In this document: in pieces, positions 24,984 to 32,363 of the stretch
How the letters are laid out: every line of letters starts with the position of its first letter
How positions within the stretch are numbered: the first letter of the stretch is position 1
Source of the DNA: Ereboglobus luteus
GTDB taxonomy: Bacteria > Verrucomicrobiota > Verrucomicrobiia > Opitutales > Opitutaceae
Direction: 5' to 3'
Assembly (NCBI RefSeq): GCF_003096195.1
Contig: NZ_CP023004.1
Coordinates: forward strand, 1,964,501-2,028,500
Length of the DNA: 64,000 nt
The notes under the pieces: generated by a model
What the model saw: the letters and a program-made list of their open reading frames with translations, nothing else
Database searches by the model: none
What the model was told of the DNA's origin: nothing
Made by a program: the position numbers and the translations under genes

Positions 24984-25955
24984 TCACTCCCAATTCAGCA
25001 CGGCGGCGATGGGGGCGTGGTCGCTGGGACGGATGCCGTTGCGGCGGATGTCCACATTGGCGGCGGACGCCGGTTTCAGACCCTTGCTCGAAAAGATGAA
25101 GTCGATGCGCGGCAGCTTTTCCTTCGGCCCCGCCTCCTCGAACGCCTCGGTCAACGCTTGCGGCGGCGTGTAGGTGGCATCCTCAAACTTGATCGGAAAA
25201 CCGGTGAGGTATTTGTAAATGTAGCCGTCGCCGCGGGAGTCGTCGCGCAGGGAATTAAAATCGCCCGTGAGGATGATCGGCGCGGACTTGTCCTTGCGGT
25301 TTTTAATGCGGTCCATGATGAGGATCGCGGATTTCATGCGGGCCTCGGGCACGAAAACATTGAGGTGGGTGTTGTAGAAATACACTTTTTTGCCGGTGCG
25401 CTTGCCGTTGGCGATTTCGTGGAAGAGGCCGTAGCTGACATTGCGCTGGCCGCCCTTGTTCGTGCTTTTGCCGGTCTTGGGATCAACGGGCGACCAGGTG
25501 TTCGAGCCGGGGATTTCGGGCGTGTCGGAAAGCCAGAATGTGCCGCTGTCGTCGGGGTCGATTTCCCAGCGGTCCTTGCGCCAGAAGATCATGTTGGTGA
25601 GCGCGAATTTTTTCGCGACCTTGCTGTTTTCCTCGCCGGAAACAGCGGCGTGAAGCGAGCCGTATCTCCTCATCGCGTCGGCGAGCTGGTTGACTTGGTG
25701 AAGCTCGGCGTTGGGGTGAATCGACGTTTCCTGCGTGCCGATAAAATCGTAACCCGTGCCGCCGGCCTTGTTGCTCATGACTTCGATGACGAGGGGCATT
25801 CGTTTTTCCCACACATCGCATTTGGCGCTCACTTCCCAGCTCGGCTGGGAGGCGAGAATATTATAGGTGAGCACGCGCACGGGCGCGGAAAAGCCGGTGA
25901 GTGCAAAGGCCGCGCTCGTGAATGCAAGCAGTGTGAGGAGGATGTTTTTTTTCAT
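24984..25955 (-). CDS. Secreted EEP-family phosphoesterase, paralog 2
   Basis: A protein of 323 aa starting MKKNILLTLLAFTSAAFALTGFS, a signal peptide. EEP motifs match paralog 1: VRVLTYNILAS, YDFIGTQETS, FYNTHLNVF, IILTGDFNSL, LPRIDFIFSS and IRPSDHAPI, so all catalytic residues are present. From about residue 135 to the end it differs from paralog 1 (19385-20371) at only about a dozen positions. Earlier it diverges clearly, for example AVSGEENSKVAKKFALTN against ACNGEPNTLKPKELSMSN. That mosaic suggests gene conversion after duplication. It lies just downstream of a copy of the GCGCCTATAGGCGC element. Confidence 0.87.
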   Translation of the reverse strand: MKKNILLTLLAFTSAAFALTGFSAPVRVLTYNILASQPSWEVSAKCDVWEKRMPLVIEVMSNKAGGTGYDFIGTQETSIHPNAELHQVNQLADAMRRYGSLHAAVSGEENSKVAKKFALTNMIFWRKDRWEIDPDDSGTFWLSDTPEIPGSNTWSPVDPKTGKSTNKGGQRNVSYGLFHEIANGKRTGKKVYFYNTHLNVFVPEARMKSAILIMDRIKNRKDKSAPIILTGDFNSLRDDSRGDGYIYKYLTGFPIKFEDATYTPPQALTEAFEEAGPKEKLPRIDFIFSSKGLKPASAANVDIRRNGIRPSDHAPIAAVLNWE

Positions 25956-25972
25956 GGGAAGGATTTTGTTTT

Positions 25973-26263
25973 TAGCCGCAAAGGAACACGAAGGGATGAA
26001 TTTTTTTAGCCACTCTACGAGTCTGCGAGTGGCCTGACAAAAGGCGCTCTACGAAGCGAAGCTGAGTGGTCTGACAAGGGGATTGTATGCGTATTAAAGT
26101 CTCCATTGCGCCTATAGGCGCTTCGGTGTGTTTTTTTGAGAAATACGGATTTATTATTTTATAAAACAGTATGCGGATGAATGGTTGATGCGCCTATAGG
26201 CGCACGGGAGATATAATATGCAGAGAGACCCCTTTGTGCCTCTTCGCGGCTAAAACGGATTGG
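25973..26263. repeat. Palindromic interspersed element with twin GCGCCTATAGGCGC cores, copy 2 (with internal insertion)
   Basis: Cores lie at 26108-26121 and 26190-26203. The segment from ~26079 (ggggattgtatgcgt) to 26263 aligns with copy 1. Outer arms TAGCCGC...AAGGG at 25973-25996 pair with 26231-26255. In this copy ~85 bp, including a repeated gagtgg(c/t)ctgacaa unit, separate the left outer arm from the core, unlike copy 1. It fills the whole gap between the EEP and beta-lactamase-fold genes; no gene is seen. Confidence 0.78.
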
Positions 26264-26275
26264 TAGTTTGAAGTA

Positions 26276-27517
26276 TTATTTTGTTATGAGTTTGAGGGCG
26301 TCATCTTCGAGGGCGGGGCGGATTTTGTTGCCGTTGGGGCCGCCCCACTTGCTGATTCTTTGAACCATGAAAACGGTCACGAGGTTTTCCTTGGGCCAGA
26401 TCGAGAGGTTGGTGCTGTAGGCTCCGCCGTGGCCGTATTTGCCGCCGGGTTCACCCTTGCCGAGATTCAGGCCGAGGCCGTAGGCGGTCTTTGTGTGCGG
26501 CGGAGTCTGGCGGCGCGTCATTTCGGCGACGGCGGCCTCGCTGAGAAGGCGCTTGCCGTTGAACTCGCCTTTGTTGAGCAGGAATTGTCCGAAGCGCGCG
26601 ACGTCCCTCGCGCTCGAGAACAGGCCTCCGCCGGGGAAGGGGTGGCGGTTGACGCGGTCATTGAGCGGATAGCGGAGGTAGGCGTTGGGCTGCGCGGTGA
26701 GCGTGCGCTTTTTCGGGTCGCCGCGGTAGCAGGTGGCGATGCGCCCGACCTGTTTTGCGTCGGGCCAGAAAGTGGTGTCCATCATGCCGAGCGGATCGAG
26801 GAGGCGTTTTTGCAGGAAGTCCTCGTAGGGCATGCCGCTGACGATTTCGATGATGCGCCCGATGGTGTTGATGTCGGTGTTGGCGTAGGAATAATCGGTG
26901 CCGGGCTCGAAGAGCAGGTCGCTGGCGGCGTAAATCTCGACCAGCTTGGAAAGCGGAAGGAGGTCGAAGGTGGGTTTTTCCTCGGGCACGCTGTAACGGA
27001 GCCCGGCGGTGTGGCTGAGCAAGTGGCGGATGGTGATCGTGGTTTTTCGGTAAACGGCGGCGGGTGCGGCGGCCTGCTTGGACTCGGCCTCGGGCGCGCC
27101 CGGGTCGCGGGTGTAGTTGGCAATGTCGCCGAGTTTCTCGGATTCCTTGGAAACGATTTTTTGCCGCTGGGCGAACGAGGGGATGTATTTTGAAACGGGG
27201 TCGTCGAGCGAGACCTTGCCCTCGTCAACCAGCATCATGAACGCGGCGGCGGTCATGGGTTTGCTCATGGAGGCGATCCAAAACAAACTGTCCTCGCGCA
27301 TGGGCTTTTTGTCCGCGATGTCGGCCAGTCCAACGGCTTCGCAGGCGAGAACTTTTTTCCCGTCGGCGGCGAGGAAAACGGTTCCGGCGATCGTGCCGTC
27401 GTCAACGTAAGGTCGCGCACTATCGGCAAACGGCCCGGCGTGGAGCATCGGCGCGAGCACAAGCGCAATCGCGGCGAGAAGGGAAAAGCGGAGGTTGTGG
27501 GAGTGTTTTGGGTTCAT
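26276..27517 (-). CDS. Secreted serine hydrolase of the beta-lactamase/class C family
   Basis: A protein of 413 aa from the ATG at 27517 (MNPKHSHNLRFSLLAAIALVLAPMLHAG, signal peptide). The catalytic S-x-x-K is in WIASMSKPMTA (Ser ~83). The Tyr motif is YSYANTDIN, and HGGAYS occupies the place of the third box (K-T-G in true class C enzymes). This is the EstB/esterase or D-aminopeptidase branch rather than a typical beta-lactamase. GGGLFSSARDVARFGQFLLN is also characteristic. Relatives act as esterases, DD-peptidases or D-amino-acid esterases, and FmtA of this fold removes D-alanine from teichoic acid. In this block it may deacylate the same substrate as the glycosidases and phosphoesterases; that is inference. 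Confidence 0.85.
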   Translation of the reverse strand: MNPKHSHNLRFSLLAAIALVLAPMLHAGPFADSARPYVDDGTIAGTVFLAADGKKVLACEAVGLADIADKKPMREDSLFWIASMSKPMTAAAFMMLVDEGKVSLDDPVSKYIPSFAQRQKIVSKESEKLGDIANYTRDPGAPEAESKQAAAPAAVYRKTTITIRHLLSHTAGLRYSVPEEKPTFDLLPLSKLVEIYAASDLLFEPGTDYSYANTDINTIGRIIEIVSGMPYEDFLQKRLLDPLGMMDTTFWPDAKQVGRIATCYRGDPKKRTLTAQPNAYLRYPLNDRVNRHPFPGGGLFSSARDVARFGQFLLNKGEFNGKRLLSEAAVAEMTRRQTPPHTKTAYGLGLNLGKGEPGGKYGHGGAYSTNLSIWPKENLVTVFMVQRISKWGGPNGNKIRPALEDDALKLITK

Positions 27518-27529
27518 TGTGTTTTTTTT

Positions 27530-27601
27530 ATCCACAGATAACGCAGATGCACGCAGATAAATACCGGGATTCATCTGTGTCCATCTGCGTTATCTGTGGA
27601 T
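27530..27601. repeat. Hairpin repeat of the ATCCACAGAT type, copy 2
   Basis: Perfect 20-bp inverted repeat, ATCCACAGATAACGCAGATG at 27530-27549 against 27582-27601. The loop pairs further (CACGCAGAT / ATCTGTGT). The last base is also the first base of the TTA (stop) of the upstream metallophosphoesterase. The sequence type is widespread in environmental bacterial genomes. Confidence 0.8.
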
Positions 27602-29589
27602 TATTCTGTTTGGGTTGAAGTGATGCCTCGCGGGGCGAGCGGGATGGTGCCGGCGAGGTCGTTGTCGTAGATTGAAAGCATCCAGAGTATTCCCATCTTG
27701 GGATTGGCGCTTTCGCGGATGAGGCCGCGGTTGGGCATTTGGCGGACTTCCCATTCGATGCGGTCGGCGTAAACGCGGAACACGCGATAGGCGTTGGGCC
27801 ACGACGCGAAGGCCGGGTTCTGGATGCTGGTGATGCCGCGATGGCGCGTGACCGCATTGCTGTGATGATGGCCGTTCAACGTGGCGACGACGTTGGGCGA
27901 GGCGGCGAGCACGGCCATGAGTTCCTTGTTCATCGCGGGCGTCTTGCCGAGGTTGTAGCCGCTCACGGTCGAAATCCCGCGACGGAGGTGAAACAAATAA
28001 TGCGAAATGACGATGGTGGGCGTGTCGGTGTCGGCGGCGAGGGTGTCGCGCAGCCAGTCGAGCATGTCTTCGCGATAGACCATGGTTTGGTCGGGGATCC
28101 CGGAAACGCGGTGGGGCGTGATGGGGCCGCCCTTCACGCGCCAGTGGGAACCGTCGAGCACGATGAAGCGCAGCGGCGGGCGCGTGAAAGCGTAATCGGT
28201 TTTGTCGGGACCGTCGGGGAAGAGATGCGGAATCGTGGCGGCAATGTCGGCGCGGGAGTCGCGTCCGGTGTCGTGATTGCCGACACAGCCGTAAACGGGG
28301 AGGCCCGCGTTTTTGGTGGCGCGGGCAAGATCCTCGAACTGGCTGCGGCGGCCGTTGTCGGTCATGTCGCCGGCGATGATGGCGAAGTCCGCGCCCTCGC
28401 GCTTGAGCTGGCGGAGCGTGGATTCCAGTTGCCCGGCCGTGCGGGCGTTGAGCTTGGCGGTGGCCTTTGTGATGCGACCAAAACCGAGGTGCGTGTCGGC
28501 GAAAAAACCGAAGGTGTGGAGCGGTTTTTCAGCGGGACGGGCGGCGGCGCGAAGTTCCAGCCGGGCAAAGGTGCCGCCGGGGCGCATGTGCGGTCCGGCG
28601 ACGGCGATGTAGTGGCGGCCCTTGGTCATGCGCCAGTTGTTGAGCGGAATGGTGGAGGGAGGGCGTTCGCCGCGAAGTTCTGTTGTAATGGGGGACGGGC
28701 GTTTTTTGGCGTCGTATTTGGTTCTCCACGGGGCGGCTTTCACGCCGGGGGCGGCGATCACGGTGTCGTCGGAAAGCACGGTGACGCGCAGGCCGGGGCG
28801 GAGGTCGTCGGCGTCGGGTTCGAGTTGAATCGAGCCGGTGAGATCGAGGTCGTCCTTGGCGTCGATTGCGAAGATGAGCATGCCCTCGCTCGGAATGACG
28901 GCGGTCGCGCCGGAGGGCAGGGCGGTTTCGGCGCGGGCGGTGTCGGGGGCGAGCGCGCCGTTGCGGGCGTCGAGCACGAGTGAACCGCCGGGGGCGATGG
29001 TTGATGCGCGCTTGTCCGCCGCGGCGTGGAGGTCGTCCTTGAGGCGGGGCCAGACTTGCGAGGGCGTTTCGGGCAGGCCGGAGACGAGCGAGAGGTCGTC
29101 GATCCAGCAGGTGCCGCGGACGCGAATGACGAGCTTGAAGTCGCGGTCGTTTTTGCGCCAGTCGCCGGCATAAACCGTGCCGCTGAGCCGGCACCATTTG
29201 CCGGGCTCGACATTGCCGAGGGCGCGGACGACGACGTAGGGTTCGCCGCTGCCGTCATCGGCGGCCATGTATGCGGAGACCCTTGTTTTCGGCTCGGTGT
29301 AAACCCACACGGAAAACTCGTGGTTGGCGGAGAAGTCCAGCTTGCCGTCGAGCGCAAACGTGAGGTCGCTCCATTCGCCCCTCGATTCAGAGGTGAGCCG
29401 CAACGAGGCGAGTCCCGTGCGCGCGCGGCTGGTGTCGGTGGCGAGCTTGATACGGCTGGCAACCACGCCGGCTGGAAATTCCGCCTCGAAGTTGGCGTCG
29501 ATCACCGCCTTCGCCGAAAGAAGCGGCGAAAGGACGAGCGCGGCGATTAGGAGGAGCGTGTGGAGGCTGCGGGGAGTTTTTGGGTTCAT
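27601..29589 (-). CDS. Secreted calcineurin-like metallophosphoesterase with N-terminal beta-sandwich domain
   Basis: A protein of 662 aa with the signal peptide MNPKTPRSLHTLLLIAALVLSPLLSAKA. Residues ~30-170 look like a carbohydrate-binding-type sandwich (SLRLTSESRGEWSDLTFALDG; VEPGKWCRLSGTVYAGDW). A second beta-rich region leads to the phosphoesterase domain from ~365: FGFFADTHLG, AIIAGDMTDNG, GCVGNHDTG, VISHYLFH and LNGHHHSN, a complete metal site. It is the first gene of the 3.7-29.6 kb leftward block. Its sugar-binding-like module supports a glycan-linked phosphate substrate, but none can be named. Confidence 0.85.
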   Translation of the reverse strand: MNPKTPRSLHTLLLIAALVLSPLLSAKAVIDANFEAEFPAGVVASRIKLATDTSRARTGLASLRLTSESRGEWSDLTFALDGKLDFSANHEFSVWVYTEPKTRVSAYMAADDGSGEPYVVVRALGNVEPGKWCRLSGTVYAGDWRKNDRDFKLVIRVRGTCWIDDLSLVSGLPETPSQVWPRLKDDLHAAADKRASTIAPGGSLVLDARNGALAPDTARAETALPSGATAVIPSEGMLIFAIDAKDDLDLTGSIQLEPDADDLRPGLRVTVLSDDTVIAAPGVKAAPWRTKYDAKKRPSPITTELRGERPPSTIPLNNWRMTKGRHYIAVAGPHMRPGGTFARLELRAAARPAEKPLHTFGFFADTHLGFGRITKATAKLNARTAGQLESTLRQLKREGADFAIIAGDMTDNGRRSQFEDLARATKNAGLPVYGCVGNHDTGRDSRADIAATIPHLFPDGPDKTDYAFTRPPLRFIVLDGSHWRVKGGPITPHRVSGIPDQTMVYREDMLDWLRDTLAADTDTPTIVISHYLFHLRRGISTVSGYNLGKTPAMNKELMAVLAASPNVVATLNGHHHSNAVTRHRGITSIQNPAFASWPNAYRVFRVYADRIEWEVRQMPNRGLIRESANPKMGILWMLSIYDNDLAGTIPLAPRGITSTQTE

Positions 29590-29874
29590 TTGGATTGAGA
29601 CGCGGGGAAACGCTTGAGGTTAAGTCTATTTTCGGGCCACGGAAAACTTTGCGCGGCGCTGCCGCGGCCGGGTCGAACAGCCGCAAGGAAGCGCGAGGAT
29701 GCGCAAAGGAGGTTGAAATATACTTTGGGGTTTCGAAGCGGCGGGAGGAGCGGTCAAGGAGCCGTTCATCGCAGTTTTATAGTTGGTTCGAAGCTAAAAA
29801 CCTTCCGCTATATTGACTGTCAATGGCCGGCTCGTTGACGCGCCCGTGTCCGATGCCGCTTGATTTTGGATCGC
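29590..29874. other. Gap between ilvE and the phosphoesterase block
   Basis: No supported ORF. It should contain the promoter of the leftward block just above 29590, but no convincing -35/-10 pair or operator could be identified by eye. Confidence 0.5.
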
Positions 29875-30741
29875 TTAGATTCGCGTGCCTTCGGTGACGA
29901 CGCGGCGGCGGAAATCGGCGAGGACCTTTTGGAAGATCGGGCCGGGCTTGCCGTTGCCGACCTCGCGGCCGTCGAGTTTCACCACGGGGACGGTCTCGGC
30001 GGCGGTGCCGGTGAGGAATGCCTCGTCGGCGTTCCAGATGTCGTAGCGGGTGAGGTTGTCCTCGCGGATGGGCACGCCGATTTCCCTGGCGACGTCGAAG
30101 ATCGCGCCGCGGGTGATGCCCTTGAGCGCGCCTTGCGAGGCGGCGGGTGTGATGATTTCGCCCTTGTGGACGATGAAGATATTGTCGCCCGTGCACTCGG
30201 CGACGTAGCCCTGGTCGTTGAGCATGATCGCCTCCTGCACACCGGCCTGTCGCGCCTCCATCTTGGCGAGGATGTTGTTGAGGTAGTTGAGCGACTTGAT
30301 GGCGGGGCTGAACGCGGCGGCGTTCACGCGGCGCGTGGGCACGGTGACGATGTCGAGACCCTTTTCATAATACTCCTGCGGATAGAGGTTGATCTTGTCC
30401 GCGATGATGAAGATCGAGGGCACGGGGCAGAGCCAGGGCGAGAGGCCGAGGTCGCCGACACCGCGCGTGACGACGAGGCGGATGTAGCCGTCGGTGAGGC
30501 CGTTTTGGCGGCAGGTTTCGCAGGTGGCGTCGGCGATTTCCTTCCGGCTCCAAGGCATTTTAAGCATGATGGCCTTGGCGGAGTATTCGAGGCGCTCGAG
30601 GTGCTCTTCGAGACGGAATACGTTGCCGGAGTAGAGGCGGATGCCCTCAAAAATGCCGTCGCCGTAGAGGAGTCCGTGGTCGAACACGGAGATTTTGGCT
30701 TCGGCCTTGTCTACAAATTTTCCGTCGAGATAGATTTTCAT
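29875..30741 (-). CDS. ilvE: Branched-chain amino acid aminotransferase (class IV PLP enzyme)
   Basis: A protein of 288 aa starting MKIYLDGKFVDKAEAKISVFDHG. It has the class IV fold signatures FDHGLLYGDGIFEGIRLY and FRLEEHLERLEYSAKAI, the PLP lysine in SPAIKSLNYLNN (Lys ~149), and the phosphate-binding region VAECTGDNIFIV...FLTGTAAETVPV. It transfers the amino group between Glu and Val/Ile/Leu keto acids in the cytoplasm. Specificity within class IV (D-amino acid transaminase, aminodeoxychorismate lyase) cannot be fully separated by eye, but the ETVPV region and the absence of D-AAT features favour IlvE. It is divergent from the response regulator gene. Confidence 0.85.
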   Translation of the reverse strand: MKIYLDGKFVDKAEAKISVFDHGLLYGDGIFEGIRLYSGNVFRLEEHLERLEYSAKAIMLKMPWSRKEIADATCETCRQNGLTDGYIRLVVTRGVGDLGLSPWLCPVPSIFIIADKINLYPQEYYEKGLDIVTVPTRRVNAAAFSPAIKSLNYLNNILAKMEARQAGVQEAIMLNDQGYVAECTGDNIFIVHKGEIITPAASQGALKGITRGAIFDVAREIGVPIREDNLTRYDIWNADEAFLTGTAAETVPVVKLDGREVGNGKPGPIFQKVLADFRRRVVTEGTRI

Positions 30742-30883
30742 GGCAAAGCGAAACTACTAATAAACGCGCTCGCCGTTTGTCGAATACGGAATTTTTGAAT
30801 GCGCCAAGCACGGGTGCCGCGGGCCGCCGCCGGGGTGAATTACTCATTGACCGTTTTGCAACGGCTCGCGTGAATACGGGGGC

Positions 30884-32325
30884 ATGGTTCCCAGTGTGCT
30901 CATCGTTGATGACGAAAAAAATACTCGCGAGGGTCTCCAACAGGCGTTGGAGGACAATTACGATGTGTCCATCGCGAGCAACGCGGACGAGGCGTTCAAC
31001 TTGATGGATGCGCAGGAGTTTGACGTGGTCGTGACCGACCTGCGCATGCCGGGCGGGAAAAACGGGCTGCGCGTGATCGACCGCGCGCTGACGCTGCCGA
31101 ACAAGCCGGCGGTGATCATGATGACGGCCTACGGAAGCATCGAGACCGCGGTCGAGGCGATGAAGCGCGGCGCGGTGGATTTCCTGACAAAGCCGGTGAA
31201 CATCGAGCGGCTCGAAATGCTCATCCAGCGCGCGCTGAAAACAAAAACGCTCGAGGTGGAGGTGCAGCAGTTGCACGAGCGGCTGGACGACAAATTTAAC
31301 TTCGATGGAATCATCGGAAATTCGCAGGTGCTGAAGGATGTGCTGGACCGGGTGCGCCTGGTCGCGCCGTCCAGGGCGACTATTTTGATCGAGGGCGAGT
31401 CGGGCACGGGCAAGGAGCTCGTGGCGCAGGCGGTCCACCAGGCGAGTTCGCGCGCGCGCGCGCCGTTCGTGGCGGTGCATTGCGCGGCGTTGTCGGAAAA
31501 CTTGCTGGAGAGCGAAATCTTCGGCCACGAGCGCGGCGCGTTCACCGGCGCGACGGAGCGGCGCGTGGGCCGTTTCGAGGCGGCGGACGGCGGCACGCTG
31601 TTCCTCGACGAAATCGGCGAGATCTCGCAAAGCACGCAGGTGAAATTGCTGCGGTTTCTTGAAACAAAAACAATCGAGCGCGTGGGCGGCACAAAGCCGA
31701 TTCCGCTCGATGTGCGCCTGGTGGCGGCGACAAACCGCTCGCTTGAGCAACTGGTGATCGAGAAAAAATTTCGCGAGGACTTGTTTTTCCGCCTGAACGT
31801 CGTGCGCATCACAATGCCGCCGCTGCGCGCGAGGCCGGAGGACATCCCGCCGTTGCTGGCGCATTACATCAAGCAATTCAGCAAGGAAAACAAGGTGCCG
31901 CCGCTCACCGTGGAGCCGGGCGCGATGCGTTATTTGCAGGCGTATCCGTGGCCGGGGAACATTCGCGAGCTGCGCAATTTCTGCGAGAACGCGGTCGTGC
32001 TGCGGCGAGGCGGCAAGCTCACGGAGTTCGACTTGGAGCCGCGTTTTCGCGGCGAGTTGAAACCGGCGCTGCCCGCGCTGGTCGTGGAGGCGCATCCGGT
32101 GCCGCCGGTTGATGCGACGCCGTCCGGCGGCGCGCTGGCGCCCGCGACACCCCGGGGGAGTCGAGCGCGTATTCGATTGAGGAAAATGAAAAGCGCCTGT
32201 TGCGCGAAGCCTTGATCAAGGCGCGCGGCAACCGCACGCGCGCGGCGGAGTTGATGGGGATAAGCCGGCGCACCTTGCACCGGAAGTTGCAGCGCTGGCC
32301 GGATCTCGACGTGCTGGACAAGTAG
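30884..32325 (+). pseudogene. NtrC-type sigma-54-dependent response regulator, C-terminus frameshifted
   Basis: Receiver domain: LIVDDEK, phospho-acceptor Asp52 in VVVTDLRMPG, MMTAYGS and TKPVN. Sigma-54 AAA+ domain: Walker A GESGTGKE, the sigma-54 contact loop ERGAFTGA, Walker B LFLDEIGE, sensor RLVAATN and PWPGNIRELRN. The frame as given stops at 32215, without the DNA-binding part. The Fis-type helix-turn-helix (EKRLLREALIKARGNRTRAA, then MGISRRTLHRKL) lies in another frame and ends at the TAG at 32323. Adding one base in the G5 run at 32154-32158 restores a normal 480-aa protein. It is either a real inactivating mutation or a homopolymer error. No histidine kinase is in the window; a membrane protein and an OM barrel follow. 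Confidence 0.85.
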
Positions 32326-32363
32326 AGGAACCGCCAACCCAATCCCGCCTCACGTTTTCAAAA

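Noticed and set aside
26276-27517. Antibiotic-resistance beta-lactamase
   Set aside because: HGG replaces the K-T-G box and the context is polymer degradation; an esterase/peptidase-type serine hydrolase is more likely.
29720-29830. Possible tRNA (gttcgaagc sequence)
   Set aside because: No cloverleaf pairing or acceptor stem could be built around it.
32150-32160. Programmed frameshift in the response regulator
   Set aside because: No slippery heptamer plus pseudoknot is evident; a one-base loss in a G run is simpler.
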